Of a stretch of DNA of 44,691 bases, positions 25,560-33,973 are shown in pieces (the first letter of the stretch is position 1; each line of letters begins with the position of its first letter). Position numbers and translations under genes: made by a program. The notes beneath the pieces were generated by a model. That model had not been told where the DNA came from, did not search any database, and saw only the letters and a program-made list of their open reading frames with translations. Source of the stretch: Curvibacter sp. GWA2_64_110 (GTDB lineage: Bacteria > Pseudomonadota > Gammaproteobacteria > Burkholderiales > Burkholderiaceae_C); assembly GCA_001797315.1 (NCBI GenBank), contig MGPC01000017.1:1-44691 (forward strand), given 5' to 3'.

Positions 25560-26381
25560 ATGTCCAACCGCACCGTTTTTTTCATTTCCGATGGCACCGG
25601 CATTACCGCTGAAACCTTCGGCAACGCCATCCTGGCCCAGTTCGAGACGCAACTGCGGCGCGTTCGGCTGCCTTTCATCGACACGGTGGACAAGGCCCAT
25701 CAGACCGTGCGGCAGATCAACCACACGGCCGAAATCGAAGGCAAGAAACCCATCGTGTTCACCACCCTCGCCAACGAGGAGGTGCACGCCATCATCAACG
25801 AAGGTTGCCGCGGCATGCTGCTCGACATGTTCGGCACCTTTGTCAACCCGCTGGAAATCGAACTTGGCATCAAGTCGCACCACCGCATCGGCCGCTTCAG
25901 CGATGTCAGCAAGAGCCAGGCCTACCACGACCGCATCGAGGCCATCAACTTCTCGCTGGCCCACGACGACGGCCAGTCCAACCGCGACCTGGCCAGCTCC
26001 GACGTGATCCTGGTGGGGGTCAGCCGCAGCGGCAAAACGCCGACCTCCCTCTACCTGGCCATGCAGTACGGGCTCAAGGCCTCCAACTACCCGCTGATTC
26101 CGGAAGACTTCGAACGCCACCAGCTGCCCCCGGCCCTGGTGCCGCACCGCAGCAAGCTCTTCGGCCTGACCATCAACCCCGAGCGTCTGAGCGAAATCCG
26201 CAACGAACGGCGACCCAACTCCAAGTACGCCTCACTGGAGAACTGCCGCACGGAAGTGGCCGAGGCCGAAGCCATGATGCGCCGCTCGGGCATCCGCTGG
26301 CTCTCCACCACCACCAAGTCGATCGAAGAAATCGCCACCACCATCCTGCAGGAAATCCGCCCGGAGCGCCTGACCTACTGA
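25560..26381 (+). CDS. ppsR: PEP synthase regulatory protein (kinase/pyrophosphorylase, DUF299)
   Basis: A bifunctional enzyme that inactivates PpsA by ADP-dependent phosphorylation of its regulatory threonine and reactivates it by Pi-dependent dephosphorylation. The 273-residue protein starts [25 protein letters not shown]. The P-loop [11 protein letters not shown] begins at G153, and the family blocks [17 protein letters not shown] and [11 protein letters not shown] are clear. It is divergent from its target ppsA, the usual arrangement, which separates it from the paralogous PPDK regulator. It is convergent with the SirB-like gene, 23 bases away. Confidence 0.95.
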   Translation: MSNRTVFFISDGTGITAETFGNAILAQFETQLRRVRLPFIDTVDKAHQTVRQINHTAEIEGKKPIVFTTLANEEVHAIINEGCRGMLLDMFGTFVNPLEIELGIKSHHRIGRFSDVSKSQAYHDRIEAINFSLAHDDGQSNRDLASSDVILVGVSRSGKTPTSLYLAMQYGLKASNYPLIPEDFERHQLPPALVPHRSKLFGLTINPERLSEIRNERRPNSKYASLENCRTEVAEAEAMMRRSGIRWLSTTTKSIEEIATTILQEIRPERLTY

Positions 26382-26404
26382 AACCTCACGTCGGCGCGCA
26401 CGCC

Positions 26405-26806
26405 TCACCCCGGCGCGAACAGGCCCAGCGGATGGTGAAAGCGCGCCACTGACAGCATGAAGGCATAGCAGGCCAGCGCAGCCAGGAAGCAGATCAGGCG
26501 CAGTTGGTGGCTGCGCGCCCGCTTGAGCGCCAGCGAGCCCAACACGATGTAGAGCAGCAGCAAGCCCAGCTTGGTGCCGAGCCACAGTTCGCGCAAAGGG
26601 TTCAGCCCCAACAGCAGCCACAGGCTCACGCCGGCCAGCAACAAGGCCGTGTCCAGCCCATAGCTGGCATAACGCACCGCCCGCGCCATCCCCCAGCGGC
26701 GCCCGGACAGCACCGCCACCCCCCGTAACGCAAACAAGGCAGCACTGGCCAGCACCAGACCGATGTGCAAGGGCTTGAGGACGGTGTAGCCGTCAATCCA
26801 GGTCAT
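26405..26806 (-). CDS. SirB2-like membrane protein
   Basis: A 133-residue, four-helix membrane protein. It starts MTWIDGYTVLKPLHIGLVLASAALFALRGV, with LRELWLGTKLGLLLLYIVLGSLAL in the middle and a final helix ICFLAALACYAFMLSVA. This matches the SirB family. Its function in bacteria is poorly defined. I chose the ATG at 26804-26806 over an upstream start 15 codons earlier because the shorter form has the family's N-terminus. It is not co-directional with either neighbour. Confidence 0.8.
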   Translation of the reverse strand: MTWIDGYTVLKPLHIGLVLASAALFALRGVAVLSGRRWGMARAVRYASYGLDTALLLAGVSLWLLLGLNPLRELWLGTKLGLLLLYIVLGSLALKRARSHQLRLICFLAALACYAFMLSVARFHHPLGLFAPG

Positions 26807-26909
26807 GAGGCGGCAAAAGCAGACGGTTGGAGATCCATGGCAGCGAGGCATTGTGATGCAAAGCCATCACCCCATGCCGGATTGCATGGAAGCAATATTT
26901 CTTGAATTT

Positions 26910-26930
26910 AAATGAGAATGATTTGTATTT
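26910..26930 (+). promoter_or_regulatory. Fur-box-like site upstream of the siderophore receptor
   Basis: The 21 bases begin AAATGAGAAT and end ATTTGTATTT. Against the 7-1-7 Fur consensus TGATAAT-N-ATTATCA the core TGAGAAT-G-ATTTGTA (26913-26927) matches mainly in the left half. The same 21 bases recur in opposite orientation at 31190-31210 with 19 of 21 identical. It overlaps a plausible AT-rich promoter about 105 bases upstream of the receptor start. Confidence 0.75.
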
Positions 26931-27035
26931 GTGTACAATGTCTTTACTTAATTTCACCTAGCAAGCCATGCCACGCAGTGTTCCATTGCGCCCGGTTGTA
27001 GCCAGCCAGTTTTCCCCGTCCAAGGCTCTACAACC

Positions 27036-29276
27036 ATGTCCAAACGCAAAAGTTTCAAGAAAAAAATAGCCAAAGTCCGCATCGATGCTGCGCCACAAGC
27101 TATCAAATCAATAGCGCCCTCTGCGCTGCTCCCCCTTGGCGCCATGCTGCTGGCCGGCTCCATGAACGCCTTCGGCCAGCAGGCCGTGCCGGAAAGCGGC
27201 AAGACGCTGGCCACGGTGGAAGTGAAGGAGAAGGCGGAAACGCCGGAAGCCAAGACCTCGCTGCGTGCCACGGAAACGTCCATTGGCAAGGGCAAGCAGA
27301 AGCTGCGCGACATTCCGCAATCCATCACCGTGATCACGGAGCGCCTGATGGACGACCGCAATCTCGATGATTTCAAGGAGGTGCTGCGCAACACCGCCGG
27401 CGTGACCTTCCAGGCCGGTGAAACCGGCGAAGAGGACATCCGCCTGCGCGGCTTCTCGCTGGTGCAGGCCGGCGACATCTACGTGGACGGCATGCGCGAT
27501 TCTTCGATCTACGAGCGCGACACCTTCAACTACGACCGCGTGGAAGTGCTGAAAGGCTCGGCCTCCATGCTGTTTGGCCGCGGCTCCACCGGCGGTGTGG
27601 TCAACCAGGTCAACAAGAAGCCCTTCCTGATGAACTCGCACGAAGTCAAGACCACGGTCGGTACCGGCAACGAACTGCGCGTCACCGGTGATTTCAACCT
27701 CAAGACGGGTGACGATGCCGCGTTGCGCATGAACGTGATGACGCACGAAGCCGACAACTGGGGCGCCAAGGTCAGCAAGAAAGGCATCGCCCCCACCTAC
27801 CGCTGGGGCATCGGCACCGAAGACGAGTTTTCCGTCGGCCTGTACCACCTCGAATACAACAACCGGCCCAGCTACAACCACCCCTGGATTCTGAGCAACG
27901 GTCAGATCCAGCCGACGCTGGACGCCAAGAACTACTACGGCCTGGCCAGCGACTACAACAAGGGCCGGGCCACCTACGGCACCCTGAGCCATACCCACCG
28001 CTTCTCGGACGGTGGCGAACTCAAGACCACGCTGCGCCACGGACGCTACGAACGCGATCTGTGGTCCAGCGTGATCCGTTTCCAAACCACACCGACCTCG
28101 GTCAGCGCCATCACAGACAACACCGTGCTGACCCGCACCCAGAAGGGCCGCATCGGCATCAGCACCACCACCCTGCTGCAAAGCGACTTCAGCAACGACT
28201 TCGACTGGTTCGGCAAGAAGCACAAGGTGATCACCGGCGTCGACTGGTCCAACGAGGATGCCCTGCGCAACAACAACTTCTCCGGCGGCAACAGCGGCCT
28301 GACCACGCTGGTGGGCACACCCAACGACGGCGACTGGCGCGCCGACCTGCGCGGCGATGCGCCCATGAACAAGTTCAACGCCCGCACCCTGGGGGTGTAT
28401 GTGCAGGACACCATGGCGCTGACGCCCACCGTCAAGCTGATCGCCGGCCTGCGCAACGACAACTTCAACGCAAACTACAACACGGCCGCCGGCGCCAGCA
28501 ACTCCCGCACCGATGTGCTGTGGAGCCCGCGCCTGGGCGCGCTGTACCAGCCCAGCGACGTGGCTTCCTACCACGTGTCCTACGGCACCTCGTTCAACAC
28601 CTCGGGCGACGTCTACCAGTACGCCGTGCAGGGCCCGAATGCGAAAGACGCCAACACGCCGCCGGAGGAAAGCCGCAACATCGAGGTCGGCGGCAAGTTC
28701 GACCTGTTCGAGCGTCGTCTCATGCTCGCCAGCTCGCTGTTCTATTCGCAGAAGTACAACGAACGCAACACCGATCCCGACACCGCTGCCACGCAGCAAC
28801 TGCTGTCCGGCATGCGCCACGCGGCCGGCCTGGATGTCGACGTCGCCGGGCGCATCTCGCCCAAGTGGGATGCCTTCCTGTCCTGGACCTGGCTCCCCAT
28901 GGCCAGGATCGTTGACAGCAACGTGGCACTCAATGCGGCCGGCACCGGGGCACAGGTCGCGGGCGACCGGCCCGGCTTGACGCCGCTGCACAGCGCCAGC
29001 CTGTGGACCACCTACCGCCTGACGCCGCAACTGCGCATCGGCGGCGGCCTCAACTACCGTGACCGGCAGAACCCGGAAGGGGCACGCCACGTCGAGGCCA
29101 AGGCCTTCACCACGCTGGACCTGATGGCCGAGTACATGATCACCGATCTGACCACGCTCAAGCTGAATGTCACCAACGTCACCAACGAGCTGTACGCCGA
29201 CTCGCTGTACCGCGGTTTCTACAGCCCCGGTGCCCCGCAGTCGGTGCAGCTGACCCTGAAAGTCCAGTTCGACTGA
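27036..29276 (+). CDS. TonB-dependent siderophore receptor (Fiu/PiuA-like)
   Basis: An outer-membrane receptor for ferric siderophores, probably catecholate type by family and by its piuC neighbour. The 746-residue protein has an unusually long basic signal sequence (cleavage probably after FG/Q near residue 47). The plug (about 85-195) holds [32 protein letters not shown] and [20 protein letters not shown]. The beta-barrel ends [36 protein letters not shown]. The penultimate Phe rather than a terminal one is slightly unusual. A 17-base palindrome encodes AIKSIA in the signal sequence. The gene is 51 bases upstream of piuC and behind a Fur-box-like site. Confidence 0.9.
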   Translation: MSKRKSFKKKIAKVRIDAAPQAIKSIAPSALLPLGAMLLAGSMNAFGQQAVPESGKTLATVEVKEKAETPEAKTSLRATETSIGKGKQKLRDIPQSITVITERLMDDRNLDDFKEVLRNTAGVTFQAGETGEEDIRLRGFSLVQAGDIYVDGMRDSSIYERDTFNYDRVEVLKGSASMLFGRGSTGGVVNQVNKKPFLMNSHEVKTTVGTGNELRVTGDFNLKTGDDAALRMNVMTHEADNWGAKVSKKGIAPTYRWGIGTEDEFSVGLYHLEYNNRPSYNHPWILSNGQIQPTLDAKNYYGLASDYNKGRATYGTLSHTHRFSDGGELKTTLRHGRYERDLWSSVIRFQTTPTSVSAITDNTVLTRTQKGRIGISTTTLLQSDFSNDFDWFGKKHKVITGVDWSNEDALRNNNFSGGNSGLTTLVGTPNDGDWRADLRGDAPMNKFNARTLGVYVQDTMALTPTVKLIAGLRNDNFNANYNTAAGASNSRTDVLWSPRLGALYQPSDVASYHVSYGTSFNTSGDVYQYAVQGPNAKDANTPPEESRNIEVGGKFDLFERRLMLASSLFYSQKYNERNTDPDTAATQQLLSGMRHAAGLDVDVAGRISPKWDAFLSWTWLPMARIVDSNVALNAAGTGAQVAGDRPGLTPLHSASLWTTYRLTPQLRIGGGLNYRDRQNPEGARHVEAKAFTTLDLMAEYMITDLTTLKLNVTNVTNELYADSLYRGFYSPGAPQSVQLTLKVQFD
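27099..27115. repeat. 5-7-5 palindrome inside the receptor signal sequence
   Basis: GCTAT-CAAATCA-ATAGC, a perfect 5-base inverted pair around a 7-base spacer. It reads in frame as A-I-K-S-I-A within the N-terminal region of the siderophore receptor and is kept without breaking the frame. Confidence 0.7.
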
Positions 29277-29326
29277 ATCCATCAACCCGGGGCAGGGAGA
29301 TCCTGCCCCACAGCAAAGCCACCGCC

Positions 29327-30010
29327 ATGCTGATCCACCTGAAAAACGTCCTCACACCCGAAGAACTGCGCCAGGCGCGCGCCATCCTCGATGCCGCCAC
29401 CTGGCTGGACGGACGTGCCACCGCCGGCGCCCAGGCCGTGCAGGCCAAGAACAACGAGCAGTTGCCGCAGACCGGCGAAGCGGCGCGCGCGCTGCAGACG
29501 CTGGTGTTGCAGGCGCTCAACCGGCATGCGATCTTTTTCTCAGCGGCCCTGCCGAAGAAGATTTTCAACCCCTTGTTCAACCGCTACGGCGGCGACGCCA
29601 ACTACTATGGCAAACACATCGACGGCGCAGTGATGCACTCGCGCAGCAACGACCAGCGCGTGCGTTCGGACGTGAGTTGCACCCTGTTTCTGGCCGACCC
29701 CGACGAATACGACGGCGGTGAACTCGCCATCGACGACACCTACGGCAGCCAACGTGTCAAGCTGCCGGCTGGCGACATGGTGCTTTACCCCGGCACCAGC
29801 CTGCATGAAGTCCTGCCGGTGACGCGCGGCCACCGGCTCGCCAGCTTCTTCTGGGTCGAGAGCATGGTGCGCAGCGACGAGCAGCGCCGCCTGCTGTTCG
29901 ACCTCGACATGAACCTGCTGCGTCTGCGTGAACGCCATGGCGAATGCGCCGAAACCACGGCGCTGACCGGCACCTACCACAACCTGCTGCGCATGTGGGC
30001 CGATACCTGA
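29327..30010 (+). CDS. piuC: Fe(II)/2-oxoglutarate PKHD-type hydroxylase PiuC
   Basis: A 227-residue cytoplasmic Fe2+-dependent dioxygenase of the PiuC/YbiX family, which accompanies catecholate receptors. The start [21 protein letters not shown] is typical. The metal triad is visible: H-x-D in [10 protein letters not shown] (H97, D99) and the distal His in the [12 protein letters not shown] region with the 2OG-binding Arg. The segment between has [22 protein letters not shown]. Substrate unknown, perhaps the siderophore or its complex. It is in the receptor operon, with the oxidase gene 10 bases downstream. Confidence 0.93.
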   Translation: MLIHLKNVLTPEELRQARAILDAATWLDGRATAGAQAVQAKNNEQLPQTGEAARALQTLVLQALNRHAIFFSAALPKKIFNPLFNRYGGDANYYGKHIDGAVMHSRSNDQRVRSDVSCTLFLADPDEYDGGELAIDDTYGSQRVKLPAGDMVLYPGTSLHEVLPVTRGHRLASFFWVESMVRSDEQRRLLFDLDMNLLRLRERHGECAETTALTGTYHNLLRMWADT

Positions 30011-30020
30011 GGCCGAACCC

Positions 30021-31145
30021 ATGAATGCCATCCCTGCCCTCGCCCGCGTCCCCGACCAGGTGGTCAGCCTGGCCGACCACGAAGCCCACGCCCGCACCCG
30101 CCTGGACGAGAACGCCTGGGCCTATTTCAGCGGCGGTGCTGCCGACGAATGCACGCTGAACGCCAACCGGCAGGCCTGGGACGCCCTGCAACTGCTGCCG
30201 CGCGTGCTGCAACCACTGGCCGGCGGTCATACCCGGGTGCAACTGCTGGGCCGCACGCTGGCCCACCCGATCTTGCTGGCGCCGGTGGCCTATCAGACCC
30301 TGGCCCACCCCGATGGTGAACTGGCCACCGCCCATGCCGCGGCAGCGCTGGGGGCCGGCCTGGTGCTCAGCACCCAGGCCGGCATCCCGTTGGAAACCGT
30401 GGCGCGCGCCGTGCTGCCGGAGGCCGGGCGCGGTCCCTTGTGGTTCCAGCTCTACCTCCAGCACGACCGCGGCTTCACGCGCGAACTGGTACAGCGCGTC
30501 GAAGCCGCCGGCTACGAGGCGCTGGTGCTCACCGTCGATGCCCCCACCAGCGGGGCACGCGACCGTGAACGCCGCGCTGGCTTTCGCCTGCCACCCGGCG
30601 TGCGTGCCGTCAATCTGGATGGCCTGCCACCCGCGCCGGCCGCGGCCCTGGGTGCCGACCAGAGCGCGCTGTTTGACGGCCTGCTGCGTCACGCCCCGAC
30701 CTGGGACGACGTCACATGGCTGCAGGCGCAGACCCGACTGCCCGTTCTGCTCAAAGGCGTGCTGCATGAAGACGACGCGCGCCAGGCGGCGCGGCTCGGC
30801 CTGGACGGTGTGATTGTCTCCAACCACGGCGGCCGGACCCTGGACACGGCACCGGCCAGCGCCCAGGTGCTGCCGCGTATCAGCGCCGCGGTGCAAGGCG
30901 ACCTGCCCGTGCTGGTGGATGGCGGCATCCGCCGCGGCACCGATGTGCTCAAGGCCATGGCGCTGGGCGCCAGCGCCGTCCTGCTCGGGCGGCCTTATGT
31001 CTACGGCCTGGCCAATGCCGGCGCCGTGGGCGTGGCCCATGTGCTGCGCCTGCTGCGCGACGAGCTGGAAATCGCCATGGCGCTATGCGGCTGCCGCCAA
31101 CTTGACCAGGCAAGGCAAGGCCTGCTTTATCCGGCGCCCCTCTGA
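30021..31145 (+). CDS. FMN-dependent alpha-hydroxy-acid oxidase / lactate dehydrogenase family
   Basis: A 374-residue FMN TIM-barrel enzyme of the LldD/glycolate oxidase family, oxidising an L-2-hydroxy acid. It starts RLDENAWAYFSGGAADECT, then HPILLAPVAYQTLAHPDGE, WFQLYL, VLTVDAPTSGARDRERR. The catalytic His-Arg pair is in GVIVSNHGGRTLDTAPAS. The FMN phosphate region LVDGGIRRGTDVLKAMALGASAVLLGRPY is intact. No membrane-binding segment is seen, so it is a soluble oxidase type. It lies 10 bases after piuC, an unusual place for this enzyme. The true substrate is unknown. Confidence 0.88.
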   Translation: MNAIPALARVPDQVVSLADHEAHARTRLDENAWAYFSGGAADECTLNANRQAWDALQLLPRVLQPLAGGHTRVQLLGRTLAHPILLAPVAYQTLAHPDGELATAHAAAALGAGLVLSTQAGIPLETVARAVLPEAGRGPLWFQLYLQHDRGFTRELVQRVEAAGYEALVLTVDAPTSGARDRERRAGFRLPPGVRAVNLDGLPPAPAAALGADQSALFDGLLRHAPTWDDVTWLQAQTRLPVLLKGVLHEDDARQAARLGLDGVIVSNHGGRTLDTAPASAQVLPRISAAVQGDLPVLVDGGIRRGTDVLKAMALGASAVLLGRPYVYGLANAGAVGVAHVLRLLRDELEIAMALCGCRQLDQARQGLLYPAPL

Positions 31146-31189
31146 GCACACCCGCACATGATGTGAAAATATTTTGAATGAATTTCATT

Positions 31190-31210
31190 AAATACGAATT
31201 ATTCTCATTT
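31190..31210 (-). promoter_or_regulatory. Fur-box-like site upstream of the tonB operon
   Basis: The reverse complement of these 21 bases begins AAATGAGAAT and ends AATTCGTATTT; 19 of 21 match the site at 26910-26930. A perfect TATAAT (31210-31215) starts at its edge, so Fur binding here would block the promoter. Confidence 0.75.
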
Positions 31211-31215
31211 ATAAT
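31210..31215 (+). promoter_or_regulatory. -10 element of the tonB operon
   Basis: A perfect TATAAT placed so that transcription would start at about 31222, the exact ATG of the 24-codon frame. I see no strong -35, which fits an activator- or Fur-gated promoter. Confidence 0.55.
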
Positions 31216-31221
31216 TTGAAC

Positions 31222-31296
31222 ATGATGCTGCTCCTCGCCATGATCGCCAGCCTGATCCTGGTCGCCCTCTCGGCCTGCTGGATTTTTCGGAAATAA
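31222..31296 (+). CDS. Possible 24-residue membrane peptide, perhaps leaderless
   Basis: An ATG-to-TAA frame encoding MMLLLAMIASLILVALSACW followed by IFRK. It is a single hydrophobic segment with a positive C-terminal end, the composition of a small single-span membrane peptide; the LSAC pattern also loosely resembles a lipobox but lacks a basic start. There is no ribosome site, but the -10 at 31210-31215 would place the transcript start on its ATG, so it could be leaderless. It is 33 bases upstream of tonB. Unproven. Confidence 0.4.
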   Translation: MMLLLAMIASLILVALSACWIFRK

Positions 31297-31329
31297 GGCC
31301 GGCCCATGGCCTGGTAGCCGATCCAAAAT

Positions 31330-32004
31330 ATGACCTTGTCTGAACGTCACGCTTTGCCGCCCCTCATGAACCGACGCCTTGCCATCGCCGCCAGCGTGGT
31401 GCTGTTCCACATCGCCGCACTCTGGGCGATCCAGACCGGGCTGTTGCGCCGAGCCGTGGAGGTGATCGTGCCCGCCGAGGTCCTGAGCGAATTCATCAGC
31501 CCGCCGACCCCCAAGACCGAACAGTTGCAGCCGTCGGCCCCCAAGCCGCAAGTGCAAGCACCGCAAAAACGCCAGACGCCGCCGGCCCCCTTGCCCGTGG
31601 CCACACCGGTGCCCACGCCTGCACCGGCCGCGCCCACCGGCGTGAGCGCACCTCAGCCACCCGCGCCAGCCATGACCGCGCCCGTGAGCACAAGCCCACC
31701 GGGACCGCCGGCGCCGGCGCGCCTTGAGCTGCCCTCCAGCGATGCGGCCTACCTCAACAACCCCAAACCGCCCTACCCGGCCCTGAGCAAGCGCCTGGGA
31801 GAGCAGGGCAAGGTGGTGGTGCGCGTGCTGATCGGCGCCGACGGCACGGCCCAGCAGGCCGAGATCCGCACCTCCAGCGGCTACGACCGCCTGGACCAGG
31901 CCGCCCTCACCACCGTGCTCAAGTGGCGCTATGTGCCGGGCAAGCGCGGCGGCGTGCCGGAAGCGATGTGGTTCAACGTCCCGATCAATTTTGTTCTTGA
32001 ATAA
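31330..32004 (+). CDS. tonB: Energy transducer TonB
   Basis: A 224-residue TonB that carries proton-motive energy from ExbB-ExbD to outer-membrane receptors such as the one at 27036-29276. It has one membrane segment (about 17-37, with LAIAASVVLFHIAALWAI), a Pro-rich periplasmic spacer (about 58-135) and the C-terminal domain beginning NNPKPPYPALSKRLGEQGKV and ending MWFNVPINFVLE. No strong ribosome site precedes the ATG at 31330; an internal ATG at 31366 is a possible alternative. exbB follows 24 bases later. Confidence 0.92.
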   Translation: MTLSERHALPPLMNRRLAIAASVVLFHIAALWAIQTGLLRRAVEVIVPAEVLSEFISPPTPKTEQLQPSAPKPQVQAPQKRQTPPAPLPVATPVPTPAPAAPTGVSAPQPPAPAMTAPVSTSPPGPPAPARLELPSSDAAYLNNPKPPYPALSKRLGEQGKVVVRVLIGADGTAQQAEIRTSSGYDRLDQAALTTVLKWRYVPGKRGGVPEAMWFNVPINFVLE

Positions 32005-32028
32005 TGATTTGAAGTCTCTGGAGTGTTT

Positions 32029-32739
32029 ATGGAATCGCAATTCGGCTTGTTCAATGTCTGGGCCCAGGGTGACTGGGTCACCCGCTTCGTCGCTCTGCTG
32101 CTGCTGGCCATGTCCCTGGCGTCGTGGATGGTGATCGTGCTCAAGGCGCTGGACATCGTGCGCTACAAGAAGCTGGCGCGCCAGGCCGAAACGTTCTGGC
32201 ACAGCGCCGACTTCGCCGAAGGTCTGGGCAAGCTCGGGCCGCAGAACGAAAACCCCTTCCGCGATCTGGCGGAAGAGGGGCGCGAGGCCTCCGCGCACCA
32301 CCGCAATACCAAGGCCCACCTGCACGACAGCCTGGACGTCAGCGACTGGGTGACGCGCTGCCTGCGCAACAGCATCGACCACAGCACCGCCCGCCTGCAG
32401 AGTGGTCTGGCCATCCTGGCCTCGGTCGGCTCCACCGCGCCCTTCGTCGGCCTGTTCGGCACGGTCTGGGGCATCTACCACGCGCTCATGAGCATCGGCA
32501 TGGCCGGCCAGGCAACCATTGACAAGGTGGCCGGCCCGATCGGCGAGGCACTGATCATGACGGCGCTGGGCCTGGCGGTGGCCATTCCCGCCGTGCTGGG
32601 CTACAACGCCCTGGTGCGCGGCAACAAGGCCATCCTGGGCCAGCTCAACAGCTTCGCCCACGATCTGCATGCCTATTTCGTCACCGGTGCGCGCGTCGGC
32701 GGTGGTGACGCCAAGGTCGTGCCGATGAAGAAGGCCTGA
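32029..32739 (+). CDS. exbB: Biopolymer transport protein ExbB (TolQ/MotA family)
   Basis: A 236-residue inner-membrane proton-channel subunit. Three membrane segments: about 20-40, 130-155 (LASVGSTAPFVGLFGTVWGIYHAL) and 170-195 (ALIMTALGLAVAIPAVLGYNALVRG). These are the MotA/ExbB channel motifs. GGAG precedes the ATG at 32029 by six bases; a GTG two codons earlier is less likely. 11 bases upstream of exbD. Confidence 0.96.
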   Translation: MESQFGLFNVWAQGDWVTRFVALLLLAMSLASWMVIVLKALDIVRYKKLARQAETFWHSADFAEGLGKLGPQNENPFRDLAEEGREASAHHRNTKAHLHDSLDVSDWVTRCLRNSIDHSTARLQSGLAILASVGSTAPFVGLFGTVWGIYHALMSIGMAGQATIDKVAGPIGEALIMTALGLAVAIPAVLGYNALVRGNKAILGQLNSFAHDLHAYFVTGARVGGGDAKVVPMKKA

Positions 32740-32750
32740 GGAACAGCACC

Positions 32751-33161
32751 ATGGCTTTCGGAACCCAGGACGACACCGACGAGGTGATGAACGAGATCAA
32801 CATGACGCCACTGGTGGACGTCATGCTGGTGCTGCTCATCATCTTCATCATCACCGTGCCGGTGATGAAGCATGCGGTCAATGTGGACCTGCCGCAGGCG
32901 TCCAGCCAGCGCGAGCAGATCAAGCCCGAAACGGTACGGCTGTCGGTCGACGCCAGCGGTGCCTACTTCATCAACGAGAACCAGGTCAGCGACGAAGCGC
33001 TGCCAGCGTTGCTGCAGGCCGAAGCGGCGAAAGAGCCGCAGCCTGATCTGCACATCCGCGGCGACAAGAACGTGCGTTACGAGCGCGTGGCACAGGCCAT
33101 GGCCATGGCGCAGCAGGCCGGCTTGCGCAAGATCGGTTTCATCACCGAGCCCAAGCACTGA
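32751..33161 (+). CDS. exbD: Biopolymer transport protein ExbD (TolR family)
   Basis: A 136-residue single-span protein with the family motif EINMTPLVDVMLVLLIIFIIT. The first aspartate in it (about D23) is the essential proton-carrying residue. The periplasmic part ends with PDLHIRGDKNVRYERVAQAMAMAQQAGLRKIGFITEP. Forms the motor with ExbB and TonB. Confidence 0.97.
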   Translation: MAFGTQDDTDEVMNEINMTPLVDVMLVLLIIFIITVPVMKHAVNVDLPQASSQREQIKPETVRLSVDASGAYFINENQVSDEALPALLQAEAAKEPQPDLHIRGDKNVRYERVAQAMAMAQQAGLRKIGFITEPKH

Positions 33162-33175
33162 GGGTGGCAGGCCGG

Positions 33176-33373
33176 ATGAGCTCGCCTCCCGCCTCGCACC
33201 AGCCGGCACCGCGTGCTTGCAGTCCAGCCCCCGCCACGGCCTCGCCACAGGCCGCGGCCATGATCGACAGTGCCACCCTGTTGCAAGGCGGCAAGTCGGT
33301 CACGATCAGCCACAACGGCGAGTTCTATCGGCTGCAAACCACCCGCCAGGGCAAGCTGATCCTGACCAAATAA
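33176..33373 (+). CDS. hemP: Hemin uptake protein HemP-like
   Basis: A 65-residue protein whose C-terminal half, SATLLQGGKSVTISHNGEFY then RLQTTRQGKLILTK, is the HemP family domain. The N-terminal part is Pro/Ala/Ser-rich and specific to this protein. In other bacteria HemP regulates or assists heme uptake. It is the last gene of tonB-exbB-exbD-hemP, with AGGG 8 bases before the ATG at 33176; a GTG at 33164 is an alternative start. No heme receptor is seen in this window. Confidence 0.85.
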   Translation: MSSPPASHQPAPRACSPAPATASPQAAAMIDSATLLQGGKSVTISHNGEFYRLQTTRQGKLILTK

Positions 33374-33377
33374 GCGC

Positions 33378-33785
33378 TTACAGGCCGATGGCGGCAATGC
33401 CGGCACGGGCGATCTGGGCGTCTTCCGACGACTTGACGCCGCTGACGCCGACGGCACCCAGGCACTCGCCGTCCTTCATGATCGGCACCGCGCCTTCCAG
33501 CAGGCCGTCCAGGCCGGGAGCGCTGAGGAAGGACACGCGGCCGCCGTTGATCATTTCCTCGTAGATGCGGCTTTCACGGCGTCCCAGGGCGGCGGTGCGG
33601 GCCTTGGCCGGAGCGATCTGAGCCGAGATGGGCGCGGCGCCGTCCAGGCGCTGCTGCCACAGCAGGTGGCCGCCATCGTCGACGATGGCAATGCTCACCG
33701 CCCAGCTGTTCTTCAGCGCTTCGGCTTCAGCCGCAGCGGCAATCAGTTTGAGGTCGGACAGTTGGAGTACGGGTTTGCTTTGCAT
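33378..33785 (-). CDS. GlcG/HbpS (DUF336) family protein
   Basis: A 135-residue cytoplasmic protein of the GlcG/HbpS family, several members of which bind or degrade heme or act near glycolate genes. Features are LKLIAAAAEAEALKNSWAVSIAIVDDGGHLLW, ARTAALGRRES and GAVPIMKDGECLGAVGVSG. It lacks a signal peptide, so the secreted HbpS role is unlikely. An upstream 55-residue in-frame extension is rejected. It converges on hemP with 4 bases between stops. Confidence 0.85.
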   Translation of the reverse strand: MQSKPVLQLSDLKLIAAAAEAEALKNSWAVSIAIVDDGGHLLWQQRLDGAAPISAQIAPAKARTAALGRRESRIYEEMINGGRVSFLSAPGLDGLLEGAVPIMKDGECLGAVGVSGVKSSEDAQIARAGIAAIGL

Positions 33786-33925
33786 GGTGGGACTCAAAAT
33801 TGGAATTTGACAGGACCCACAAGCATAGCGGCAGTTGCCGGCCGGCCAAGCCTGGTGCACCGTAAAACTGCTGTGACAAATACACAGGAAGCGTGGTGAT
33901 TTCCCGGTTGCGGCTTGAATCGGCC

Positions 33926-33931
33926 TAGAAT
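33926..33931 (+). promoter_or_regulatory. Candidate -10 of the YccA-like gene
   Basis: TAGAAT, 5 of 6 to consensus, 42 bases upstream of the start codon. No clear -35 accompanies it. Confidence 0.35.
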
Positions 33932-33973
33932 GGCCGCACCTGTTGTTCACAGGTTATGAAGGAGATGACAGAT

